A DNA stretch of 64,000 bases, from the NCBI GenBank assembly GCA_947501615.1, contig CANMWK010000004.1:1-64000 (forward strand), written 5' to 3'. The translations under genes were made by a program, and so were the position numbers. Numbering within the stretch: the stretch's first letter is position 1; the number at the start of each line of letters is the position of its first letter. Below the pieces are notes generated by a model that saw only the letters and a program-made list of their open reading frames with translations, was not told the DNA's origin and made no database searches. This document shows positions 44,994 to 53,223 of the stretch, piece by piece. The stretch comes from an uncultured Tenacibaculum sp. (GTDB taxonomy: Bacteria > Bacteroidota > Bacteroidia > Flavobacteriales > Flavobacteriaceae).

Positions 44994-45566
44994 TTATTGT
45001 CCCATCCGAGCCCTTATTCTACTGAGGGTTTCGGGTTTTACACCTAGATAACTTGCTATTTGATATTGAGGTACTCTATTAAGAAGATCTCGCCGTTCTT
45101 TAACAAGTTTCAAATATTTATCCTCAGGTTTTAGTCGATAAAATTCTGTTAATTCTTCTCTTTGTTTACCAATGATTCTATCCATTTCCTCAAAACAAAA
45201 CTCTTTAAATCGAGGAAATTTATTGTAAAACTCTTTTTCTTTCTTAACATCAGTAATAACAACGGTAGTTTGTTCAGAACAAATAAAATTTATTTTTGAA
45301 GGCGTTTTATTAGATATACTACTCTGATTTCCTAAAGACTGATTTTCAGTATAAAAAGCAATTGTTTTTTCTTCACCATCTAATAATAAATATTCTCGGA
45401 CACAACCTTTAATTACAAAAAAACTTTCCTTAGCTACTTTCCCTTCTTTTAACAAATAATTTCCTTTTTCAAAAGTTTTAATAGGAAATGTATGCTCTAT
45501 AAACAGTTCTTCTTCCTGAGTAATTGTTGTCATTTGAGAAATTAAGTCTACAAAAATGTGCTTCAT
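44994..45566 (-). CDS. Crp/Fnr family transcriptional regulator (second)
   Basis: A 190-residue Crp-like protein: beta-barrel effector domain (about 10-115, FEKGNYLLKEGKVAKESFFVIKGCVREY) and C-terminal HTH (VPQYQIASYLGVKPETLSRIRARM). There is no N-terminal cysteine cluster, so it is not an oxygen-sensing Fe-S FNR. Cyclic nucleotide contacts are not obvious. The recognition helix (KPETLSRIR) fits TTGAC-type half sites as in the dyad at 44550-44565, an inference. Confidence 0.85.
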   Translation of the reverse strand: MKHIFVDLISQMTTITQEEELFIEHTFPIKTFEKGNYLLKEGKVAKESFFVIKGCVREYLLLDGEEKTIAFYTENQSLGNQSSISNKTPSKINFICSEQTTVVITDVKKEKEFYNKFPRFKEFCFEEMDRIIGKQREELTEFYRLKPEDKYLKLVKERRDLLNRVPQYQIASYLGVKPETLSRIRARMGQ

Positions 45567-45621
45567 TTAGCTTTTATGTTTATAATTTCTCTCTAAATTT
45601 CTCATTAATTCTATTAAATTC

Positions 45622-47919
45622 CTAATCTATTTTTTCCACTCTAACAATCACAGACTTACTAATTGGTGTTTGACTTTTTTCTGCGTATTCATGAATAGGT
45701 ATCAATACATTTGTTTCAGGAAAATACGCACCTAAATTCCCTTGAGGAATATTATACGGTATGATTTTAAAATGTAAAGCTTTACGCTCTTTGTTATTGT
45801 AATTACTGGTTAAGTTGACTACTTCAAATTTTTCAAAACCAAAGTGTTTCATATCATTTTCATTCATTAAAATAACTCTTCGTTCATTAAAAACACCTCT
45901 ATATCGATCGTTCATTCCGTAAATAGTGGTATTAAATTGATCATGAGAGCGAATTGTCATCAATAAAAATTCATCTTCAGCCATTGTATGTTTAGGTAAT
46001 TCACAACAAGTAAATTGTGCCTTACCATTAGGAAGTTTACTAAAATCTAATGCTCTTACATTATTTGGTAAATAAAACCCTGTGCCTTTAGATTTTTCTT
46101 CCATTCCTTTGAAGCCAGCTACGACTAATTGCAACTTTTCTCTAATTAACTCATAATCGTTCCCTAATTGTTTCCAGTGTACAACATGGTTTCCATTAAA
46201 ATAAGCATTAGCAATATTACCTATGATTTCAGGTTCACTTACCAAATTTTCTGAAGATGGGCGTAACATTCCTTTTGTTCGATGCACTTTACCCATACTA
46301 TTTTCTACCGTAAGAAAGCGTTTTTTTCCGTCTTTAACATCCCATTCAGATCGCCCTAAAGTAGGTAGAATAATACTTGTTTTTCCTGCAGTTAATTGTG
46401 TTCTATTCAACTTAGTATTTACATGTACTGTTAACTCACAATTCTGAAGTGCTTGTGCTGTATACTCGGTATCAGAAGCCGCTGAAACAAAATTCCCTCC
46501 CAAAGCCATAAATAGTTTAGCCTTTCCTTCATACATGGCTTGAATTCCTTTTACCACATCATAACCTGAATGCGTTGGGGCATCAAAACCAAATGTGTCT
46601 TTTATGGCTTTATTAAAATTTTCATTGGCATGATGTACAATACCTACAGTTCTATCTCCTTGAACATTACTATGCCCACGAACAGGGCAAGTACCTGCTC
46701 CTTCTTTCCCTAAGCTTCCCTTTAGTAACAATAAATTGACGCATTCCTTAATGTTATTCACACCATTTTTGTGCTGCGTTAATCCCATTGCCCAACAAAT
46801 AATAATTTTATTTTTATGGGCTAAAATAGCTACAACTTCGTTTATTTTTTCTTCTGATACACCACAATTATCAAGCAATTCTGCCTCAGAAAAACCTTTC
46901 AAATGTTCTAATAAACTTTCGTATCCATTTGTATATGTTTTAATAAACTCATGATCGAAAACATTACCTTTTTCTTTGTCTATAGCTGCTAATTTTAATA
47001 TAATTAGCTTTAATAACGATATGTCTTGATTTATTTTTACTTGTAAATGAACATCTGTTAATTGCTCCCCTCCTAACACTACACCTTTAAATTCTTGAGG
47101 GTTTTTAAATCGAATTAATCCTGCTTCTTCAAGAGGATTTACACTAATAACCTTTCCTCCGTTTTCTTTACACTTTTGTAAAGCTGACAACATTCTTGGA
47201 TGATTCGTACCTGGATTTTGTCCAATAACCATCACAACTTCAGCATTATCAAAATCCTCTAGTTTTACAGAACCCTTACCAATTCCTAAAGTTTCTGATA
47301 ATGCGACACCACTGGATTCGTGACACATATTGGAGCAATCAGGCATATTATTTGTTCCAAAAGCTCTAATGAATAATCCATATAAAAAAGCAGCTTCATT
47401 ACTCGAACGCCCTGAAGTGTAAAATATAGCTTCATCTGGTGTATCTAATGCATGTAATTTTTCAGCAATTAATTGATATGCATCATCCCAATCAATAGGT
47501 TCATAATGTACTTTACCAGGATATAAAACCATCGGTTCCGTAACTCGTCCACTTTTTCCGATCTGATAATCTGTCCATTGTGATATTTCCTCAACAGAAT
47601 ATTTTGCAAAAAAAGCAGCATCTACTTTCTTATCGGTTGCTTCTTCAGCAAAAGCTTTAGCTCCATTCTCGCAATATTCAGCAACTTTAGATGGTTTTTC
47701 AGGATCTGGCCAAGCACAACCAGGACAGTCAAATCCGTCCTTTTGGTTCATTGCACCTAAGCCTTTTAATCCTTTAACAACACCCATTTCTTTAAATACA
47801 TGGTTTAAAGCTACTTTAACTGCTGGTATTCCTGCTGCATATTCCTTTGGCGTTGTTAATTTAATATCTGAAAATTCTATCGTTCCTGTTGTTGAAATAT
47901 TTCTTTGATTACTTTTCAT
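45622..47919 (-). CDS. FdhF/YdeP family molybdopterin oxidoreductase
   Basis: A 765-residue protein of the FdhF/YdeP group: CPGCAWPDPEKP near residues 65-76 (two Cys only, so no classical 4Fe-4S CxxC set), YTSGRSSNEAAFLYGLFIRAFGTNN, NMCHESSGVALSETLGIGKGSV and GQNPGTNHPRML, then a C-terminal molybdopterin-dinucleotide-binding domain. E. coli YdeP is linked to acid resistance; the reaction is not known. It may need a separate FdhD-type maturation factor, not seen here. Divergent from dxs. Confidence 0.88.
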   Translation of the reverse strand: MKSNQRNISTTGTIEFSDIKLTTPKEYAAGIPAVKVALNHVFKEMGVVKGLKGLGAMNQKDGFDCPGCAWPDPEKPSKVAEYCENGAKAFAEEATDKKVDAAFFAKYSVEEISQWTDYQIGKSGRVTEPMVLYPGKVHYEPIDWDDAYQLIAEKLHALDTPDEAIFYTSGRSSNEAAFLYGLFIRAFGTNNMPDCSNMCHESSGVALSETLGIGKGSVKLEDFDNAEVVMVIGQNPGTNHPRMLSALQKCKENGGKVISVNPLEEAGLIRFKNPQEFKGVVLGGEQLTDVHLQVKINQDISLLKLIILKLAAIDKEKGNVFDHEFIKTYTNGYESLLEHLKGFSEAELLDNCGVSEEKINEVVAILAHKNKIIICWAMGLTQHKNGVNNIKECVNLLLLKGSLGKEGAGTCPVRGHSNVQGDRTVGIVHHANENFNKAIKDTFGFDAPTHSGYDVVKGIQAMYEGKAKLFMALGGNFVSAASDTEYTAQALQNCELTVHVNTKLNRTQLTAGKTSIILPTLGRSEWDVKDGKKRFLTVENSMGKVHRTKGMLRPSSENLVSEPEIIGNIANAYFNGNHVVHWKQLGNDYELIREKLQLVVAGFKGMEEKSKGTGFYLPNNVRALDFSKLPNGKAQFTCCELPKHTMAEDEFLLMTIRSHDQFNTTIYGMNDRYRGVFNERRVILMNENDMKHFGFEKFEVVNLTSNYNNKERKALHFKIIPYNIPQGNLGAYFPETNVLIPIHEYAEKSQTPISKSVIVRVEKID

Positions 47920-47966
47920 TATAATGGACTCTTATTGTACAGCAATTTACTAATTCGTAAGTATTG

Positions 47967-48038
47967 CATTACAGTAAACTACTAAATAGTACGAAATATT
48001 TTCTTTAGTAGTATTTTGATATTTGTAATAGTGTAATG
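47967..48038. promoter_or_regulatory. Nested inverted repeats in the FdhF/YdeP-dxs intergenic region
   Basis: CATTACA (47967-47973)/TGTAATG (48032-48038) enclose ACTACTAAA (47978-47986)/TTTAGTAGT (48004-48012). All arms are perfect. The region is upstream of the molybdoenzyme gene and separate from the dxs promoter, so it could be an operator for the former. Confidence 0.5.
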
Positions 48039-48103
48039 ATTATTAATATTCATATGTGCGAATAAGCAATGTTTAATTTATACTTTCTAATAGCTTAAAT
48101 TAC

Positions 48104-48111
48104 TACCTTTG
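48104..48111 (+). promoter_or_regulatory. -7 element TACCTTTG 4 nt before dxs ATG
   Basis: Exact TAnnTTTG match; CCTT then ATG follow. The dxs transcript would be leaderless. The same octamer and spacing occur at rsmI. Confidence 0.7.
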
Positions 48112-48115
48112 CCTT

Positions 48116-49888
48116 ATGTCTAAAAACATATTAGATCATATTATTTTCCCTAAAGATATTAGGCAATTACAACCCGAGAAACTTCCTTTATTAGCTGAGG
48201 AACTTCGAAGATTTATTATTGATATTGTAGCTACTAAAGAAGGACATTTAGGAGCTAGTTTGGGTGTAATTGAACTTACCATTGCTTTACATTATGTTTT
48301 TAATACGCCTAAAGATTTATTAGTTTGGGATGTTGGACATCAAGCTTATGGACATAAAATTTTAACAGGTAGAAAAGCTATGTTCCATACCAATCGTCAA
48401 TTAGGAGGTATTTCTGGATTTCCTAAACGAACAGAGAGCGATTATGATACATTTGGTGTTGGACATTCTTCTACATCAATTTCTGCTGCTTTAGGAATGG
48501 CTATTGCGTCTCAGTTGAAGGGAGAACATAAACATCATATTGCAATAATTGGTGATGCTTCTATTGCTAGTGGAATGGCTTTTGAAGCTTTAAATCACGC
48601 TGGAGTTACTGATGCTAACTTATTGGTAATTTTAAATGATAATGCTATAGGTATTGATCCTGCTGTAGGTGCTTTAAAAGAATATTTAACCCGAGTAAAA
48701 TCTAAACGTAATGATATTGCGCAAGCTAATATTATAGAAGCTTTAAATTTTGATTATTCTGGACCAATTGATGGACATAATTTTGAAGAATTAATTCAAG
48801 AACTACAACGGTTAAAGGCTATTTCAGGCCCGAAATTCTTGCATGTCATTACCACGAAAGGAAAGGGGTTGCGTCAAGCAGAAGAAAATCAGGTGAAATA
48901 CCATGCACCTGGTAAATTTGATAAGATTTCAGGAGATTTAATTCCAAAACCTAATCGTATTCAACCTCCAAAATACCAAGATGTTTTTGGTAAAACGATT
49001 GTAGAACTTGCTGAAAAAAACAATAAAATTGTTGGAATTACACCTGCTATGCTTACAGGAAGTTCACTAAAGTTTATGTTAGAAAAATTTCCTAATAGAA
49101 CTTTTGACGTAGGTATTGCTGAACAACATGCTGTCACTCTTGCTGCTGGAATGGCAACCCAAAATTTAATTCCATATTGTAATATTTACTCTACTTTTTT
49201 ACAACGTGCTTACGATCAAATTATTCACGATGTAGCTTTACAAAACTTACCCGTAATCTTTTGTTTAGATCGTGCCGGACTTGTTGGTGAAGATGGAGCA
49301 ACGCATCATGGTGTTTTTGATATTGCATACTTACGTTGCATTCCGAATCTAATTATTTTCGCTCCACGCAATGAAATCGAATTAAGAAATATATTATACA
49401 CCGCACAATTAGGCCTAGAAAATCCAATCGCTATTCGATATCCGAGAGGAAGAGGAATTACTATTAATTGGCAATTACCTTTTGAAACTATTACTATAGG
49501 GAAAGGAGCCTGTTTACAAGAAGGAAATAACATAGCTATACTTTCTATTGGTTCAATAGCTAAAAACGTCTCAGAAGCTTTAAAATCAACCAAAGAGAAG
49601 ACTCAAGTTGCACATTATGATTTACGTTTTGTAAAACCACTTGATCAACAGCTTTTACATAGCATATTTAAAAAGTTTGAAAAAATAATCACAATTGAAG
49701 ATGGAACTGTAAATGGTGGATTTGGTTCAGCTATTTTAGAATTTACTGCTGAACATAATTATAAGAATACCATTACAGTTTTAGGAATACCTGATGAATT
49801 TATACATCATGGTACAGTAGCAGAATTGCATCAAATTTGTGGTATAGATGCTAATGCTATTCTATCTGAAATTGAGAATATGATATAA
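48116..49888 (+). CDS. dxs: 1-deoxy-D-xylulose-5-phosphate synthase
   Basis: DXS condenses pyruvate and glyceraldehyde-3-phosphate with thiamine diphosphate, starting the MEP isoprenoid pathway. The 590-residue protein has GHLGASLGVIELTIALHYVF, WDVGHQAYGHKILTGR, GVGHSSTSISAALGMA, the ThDP-binding segment GDASIASGMAFEALNHAG ... LNDN (GDA in place of the common GDG), and the catalytic AEQHAVTLAAGMA. It is about 30 residues shorter than the E. coli enzyme through a shorter middle loop. It ends before a bidirectional terminator. Confidence 0.95.
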   Translation: MSKNILDHIIFPKDIRQLQPEKLPLLAEELRRFIIDIVATKEGHLGASLGVIELTIALHYVFNTPKDLLVWDVGHQAYGHKILTGRKAMFHTNRQLGGISGFPKRTESDYDTFGVGHSSTSISAALGMAIASQLKGEHKHHIAIIGDASIASGMAFEALNHAGVTDANLLVILNDNAIGIDPAVGALKEYLTRVKSKRNDIAQANIIEALNFDYSGPIDGHNFEELIQELQRLKAISGPKFLHVITTKGKGLRQAEENQVKYHAPGKFDKISGDLIPKPNRIQPPKYQDVFGKTIVELAEKNNKIVGITPAMLTGSSLKFMLEKFPNRTFDVGIAEQHAVTLAAGMATQNLIPYCNIYSTFLQRAYDQIIHDVALQNLPVIFCLDRAGLVGEDGATHHGVFDIAYLRCIPNLIIFAPRNEIELRNILYTAQLGLENPIAIRYPRGRGITINWQLPFETITIGKGACLQEGNNIAILSIGSIAKNVSEALKSTKEKTQVAHYDLRFVKPLDQQLLHSIFKKFEKIITIEDGTVNGGFGSAILEFTAEHNYKNTITVLGIPDEFIHHGTVAELHQICGIDANAILSEIENMI

Positions 49889-49890
49889 AG

Positions 49891-49918
49891 AAAAACGAAT
49901 CCAAATGGATTCGTTTTT
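49891..49918. terminator. Bidirectional terminator after dxs
   Basis: AAAAACGAATCC-AAAT-GGATTCGTTTTT: 12-bp perfect stem with A and T arms; serves dxs on plus and the decayed TonB-like gene on minus. Confidence 0.92.
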
Positions 49919-50359
49919 TATTCTTCTACAGTAATCGTAAACGGTAAAGTATAGCCTACTTCAACTGGTATTCCACTGAGCTGTGCTGGTTCCTTCATTT
50001 TTCGAATTCGTTTTATTACTCGAATAGCTTCTCTCTCTACAGCTATATGAGGAACATTTTTTACTTTATTTTCTCAACATACCCTTCTTCATTTATCTTA
50101 AATGAAACATATACTACATATTTACCTGAGTCTAAAGGAATACATCTTAAAACCTTTTTATTTTTCTTCTCATTGAAAACATACTTTTTTACGATGCAAT
50201 CATAATCGATATAGAAGGCTCTATGAAAATGTTTTTTAATTTCTTTATTTAAACAACTCCCTATCTCTTCAGCTGTTTTAAATTTTCTACACCTCCTATG
50301 AACAGGTTGTTTGCTTCAGATACACCTATTGATTCAATCATACTGATCGAATGATTTTA
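49918..50359 (-). pseudogene. Decayed TonB C-terminal-domain protein gene
   Basis: Three successive minus-strand frames give one protein-like product. From the 3' side: 49918-50073 encodes NVPHIAVEREAIRVIKRIRK then MKEPAQLSGIPVEVGYTLP and FTITVEE, the end of a TonB-like domain; 50061-50318 encodes RKFKTAEEIGSCLNKEIKKH up to YVVYVSFKINEEGYVEKIK in another frame; 50319-50356 gives ISMIESIG in a third. A one-base loss near 50060-50070 and a 20-bp insertion near 50315-50330 would account for the breaks (removing the 20 bp rejoins MIESI to PVHRRC). No signal peptide remains. It is homologous to the intact gene at 51711-52220. Confidence 0.8.
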
Positions 50360-50424
50360 AGAATCACTTATCATGATTAAGAAACTAGTAAAAAAATACC
50401 AATATCTTTAGAATTTTTTTCTTA

Positions 50425-51591
50425 TTATCTATATCTTCTTACAGGAATGGCATCATGAAATCCATATGATTTACTTCTAGAACTTTCTATTATTTCATCA
50501 TTTCTTTGATTGTAATATAGATAAACCCCCTGATCTAAAGCGCTATCATTTTGATTAGAAGTCCAATAAGAATAACTCCCTGTCAAAGCATTAATATCTA
50601 CTAAACTTCTAATAACAGCACTCATTTCTTTAGAAGAAGGTAAAAACCAATTATTATATCCTCCTCCATCATAAGCACTACACAATTTTGCGGCATAATT
50701 AGACTCATTACAACTATTAACAATCCTTTGAGTATTAGTATAACCAGAACCAATATTTTTGGACATACCTGGTATAGAAATATTCTTACAACCCCAAGCC
50801 ACATCCTCGAAATAACCTGGTGCTGCCTCCATATACCTCCAACCATCTGATTCACTACCTTTATCAAACACTACATACCCACCTGAAGGTCCAACGTAAC
50901 CAACAGTTCTAAACTTTAACTCTTCACCATATATTACTCTATTATTACGAGTTAAAGAAACATAAGGTCTTATGTAATATTCTGTATTTGGTGACAAGTT
51001 ATTAATTGTGAATTCAGTATCATTAAATGCATAATTACTTGTACTTACTGAAAAATTTGATAAAGTAGGAGTCGGATTAATACTAAACACATAACCCGTT
51101 TCTAGCAATCCAATTTCATTATCTATTTTTTCTATTCTAGATCCTATTACCACTCGTGTAGATATAATACCCTCTATTCTAAAATCTTTAATACTTAAAA
51201 CATCTTTGGTTGTAAATTTTAAATCATTCCCATAGAACGTTTCACCAGACTCAGTCGAAACCCAAGCTCTAACATGATATGTTTGTAATGGCTCAATTGA
51301 ATCATCAATGTCGATAAAAAAAGAACCATAACCGCTACCATCTACAACTTTTGTAAGATCATTCTTAGTTGGATTAGCATTTAAACTCCAAGAAAAGCCT
51401 CTAGATAAAATTGGTACGTCATTACCGATAACTCTTCCATTAAATGTTAATGTTGTTCCTTTTAACTCTGTTACTGGATCAGTAATCACAGTCAATGAAG
51501 TGCTATCTTCTACATTCTCTTCATTTTGAGAACATGAAGCAATTATAGTTATTAAGAATAACAAAATTGTTTTTGAAAAAAAATTTTTCAT
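50425..51591 (-). CDS. Lipoprotein with fibronectin-like repeats and a DUF1566-type C-terminal domain
   Basis: A 388-residue exported lipoprotein (lipobox IASC, Cys20). Residues about 33-130 and 135-228 are two beta-sandwich, fibronectin-like repeats (ILSRGFSWSLNANPTKND, LLETGYVFSINPTPTLSNFS; each ending in FYGNDLKFTT or IYGEELKFRT). The C-terminal part (about 232-388; GGYVVFDKGSESDGWRYMEAAP, WFLPSSKEM, YWTSN, IPVRRYR) matches DUF1566/sulfatase-modifying-like fold proteins. It probably binds something at the surface; no catalytic residues identified. It stands between the intact and decayed TonB-like genes. Confidence 0.8.
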   Translation of the reverse strand: MKNFFSKTILLFLITIIASCSQNEENVEDSTSLTVITDPVTELKGTTLTFNGRVIGNDVPILSRGFSWSLNANPTKNDLTKVVDGSGYGSFFIDIDDSIEPLQTYHVRAWVSTESGETFYGNDLKFTTKDVLSIKDFRIEGIISTRVVIGSRIEKIDNEIGLLETGYVFSINPTPTLSNFSVSTSNYAFNDTEFTINNLSPNTEYYIRPYVSLTRNNRVIYGEELKFRTVGYVGPSGGYVVFDKGSESDGWRYMEAAPGYFEDVAWGCKNISIPGMSKNIGSGYTNTQRIVNSCNESNYAAKLCSAYDGGGYNNWFLPSSKEMSAVIRSLVDINALTGSYSYWTSNQNDSALDQGVYLYYNQRNDEIIESSRSKSYGFHDAIPVRRYR

Positions 51592-51710
51592 AGTAATAAT
51601 ATAAATTAATTGTAAAAGTTTACTTTTTGATATTTAGCAATGATAATAATGATTAAATCTACATAAATTTATAGATTAAATCAAATATGAAATCCTGTAC
51701 TTTCTCTTTC

Positions 51711-52220
51711 TTACTTTATAGTAAAAGTAATAGGCAAAGTATAGCCAACCCTAACTGGCTCACCTTTTTCTTTTCCAGGTATCATTACTGGCAATTTTTT
51801 AGCAACCCTAATCCCTTCTTCTTTTAGTTTAGGATGAGGCGCATCTACTTTTAGATCTTCAATTTCTCCTGTTTTTCCAATTTTAAATTGAATATAAATT
51901 CGTTTTTTTCCTGGTTCTAAAGGTGAATAACATTGTTTTTCCTTCTCCCCTGTTTTCTTATTTAAAACCTCTCTCTTCTCTAAACATTTAATTATACTAA
52001 TATCAAAATGTCTTTGCACATGCTTACGCATCTTCAAGTTTAAACAATGTTTTTTTTTCTCTCTATCTGAATACACACCACAACCAGGAAATATTGGAAC
52101 TTCATCAATAATAGAGAAAGGTACATTTTCGCCTTTTTCTAATTTCTTGACAATTGTTTTATCATCTTGTGCTTGAATAGATAAAACACACATAGTAAAA
52201 ACTAATAATAATTTCTTCAT
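51711..52220 (-). CDS. TonB C-terminal-domain protein (energy-transducer-like)
   Basis: A 169-residue exported protein: signal peptide about 1-17, a short link with VPFSIIDEVPIFPGC, Cys-rich middle (CGVYSDREKKKHCLNL, KCLEKREVLNKKTG) and a TonB_C-like end (YIQFKIGKTGEIEDLKVDAPHPKLKEEGIRVAKKLP, RVGYTLPITFTIK). It lacks the inner-membrane anchor and Pro-rich spacer of true TonB, so it is a TonB_C-domain relative, common in flavobacteria, whose role is unclear. A decayed relative lies at 49918-50359 and is an apparent duplicate. Confidence 0.8.
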   Translation of the reverse strand: MKKLLLVFTMCVLSIQAQDDKTIVKKLEKGENVPFSIIDEVPIFPGCGVYSDREKKKHCLNLKMRKHVQRHFDISIIKCLEKREVLNKKTGEKEKQCYSPLEPGKKRIYIQFKIGKTGEIEDLKVDAPHPKLKEEGIRVAKKLPVMIPGKEKGEPVRVGYTLPITFTIK

Positions 52221-52229
52221 AACAATTTA

Positions 52230-52265
52230 AATTAAAAAAAGCGAATCTTTTGAGATTCGCTTTCA
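52230..52265 (-). terminator. Terminator of the atp operon
   Basis: AAAGCGAATC/GATTCGCTTT (10-bp stem, loop TTTTGA) followed on the minus strand by a long T-run, just after the atpG stop codon. Confidence 0.9.
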
Positions 52266-52287
52266 AATATATAAATATTAAATATTC

Positions 52288-53148
52288 TTAGTTGTTCAAT
52301 GCTTCTGCTCCACCAACGATCTCTAAGATCTCGTTCGTAATAGCAGCCTGACGTGCTTTGTTATATGTTAATAATAAGTCGTCACGTAATTCCTTAGCAT
52401 TATCTGTTGCTTTATGCATTGCAGTCATACGAGCACCGTGTTCGGCAGCAAATGAATCACGAATTGCTTTATATAACTGAGTTTTTAATGACTTAGGAAT
52501 TAATTCTAAAACTATTTCTTCTTTAGAAGGCTCGAAGATATAGTCTGAACTAACATTGTTTTCTCCCTCAACAGGTTGAATAGGTAAAAATTGCTCTACC
52601 ATTGCAATTTGAGTAGCAGCATTTTTAAATTGGTTGTAGATAATTTCGATTTTATCGTAAGTACCTGCAACGTATAAATCCATTAATTGTTGAGCAACTT
52701 CAGCAGCATTATCAAAAGTTAAATCATCGAAAATACTATTGTTATTTTCAACAACATTATATTCTTTTGATAAGATGTCGTTTCCTTTTTTACCAATAGT
52801 TAAAAGGTCAACTTCTACCCCGTTGTATGCTTCAGTAATTGTACTAACAGTTTTTTTGATGATAGAAGAGTTGAATCCTCCACATAAACCTCTGTTAGAA
52901 GTAACAGCAACTAATAAAACTTTGTTGACTTCTCTTTGTTCAGAATAAGCTCCTCCTGTATTTCCTTCTAAAGTAGCACTTAAACTTTGTAAAAGTTCAG
53001 TTAATTTAGAAGAATAAGGGCGCATTGCTGTAATAGCATCTTGCGCCTTTTTCAACTTTGCAGCAGATACCATTTTCATGGCAGATGTAATCTGCATTGT
53101 TGATTTAATCGAAGTAATTCTGTTACGTATTTCTTTTAAGTTGGCCAT
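52288..53148 (-). CDS. atpG: F1F0 ATP synthase gamma subunit
   Basis: The 286-residue gamma subunit is the rotating shaft of F1. The ends are typical: MANLKEIRNRITSIKSTMQITSAMKMVSAAKLKKAQ and AEHGARMTAMHKATDNAKELRDDLLLTYNKARQAAITNEILEIVGGAEAL. A central insertion (about 190-205) is common in Bacteroidetes. Last gene of the operon. atpD and atpC, which normally follow atpG, are not present, so the catalytic beta and epsilon genes are elsewhere. Confidence 0.96.
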   Translation of the reverse strand: MANLKEIRNRITSIKSTMQITSAMKMVSAAKLKKAQDAITAMRPYSSKLTELLQSLSATLEGNTGGAYSEQREVNKVLLVAVTSNRGLCGGFNSSIIKKTVSTITEAYNGVEVDLLTIGKKGNDILSKEYNVVENNNSIFDDLTFDNAAEVAQQLMDLYVAGTYDKIEIIYNQFKNAATQIAMVEQFLPIQPVEGENNVSSDYIFEPSKEEIVLELIPKSLKTQLYKAIRDSFAAEHGARMTAMHKATDNAKELRDDLLLTYNKARQAAITNEILEIVGGAEALNN

Positions 53149-53169
53149 ACTATAAGTATTGAGTACATA

Positions 53170-53218
53170 GTAATTAGTATTAAGTAAATTTCTATCTACT
53201 TAATACTAACTACTCATT
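53170..53218. repeat. Imperfect inverted repeat between atpA and atpG
   Basis: AGTAATTAGTATTAAGTA and TACTTAATACTAACTACT pair with few mismatches around a 10-nt loop. It lies in the 75-bp gap of a co-transcribed gene pair; there is no T-run, so it may affect mRNA stability more than termination. Confidence 0.6.
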
Positions 53219-53223
53219 ACTAT

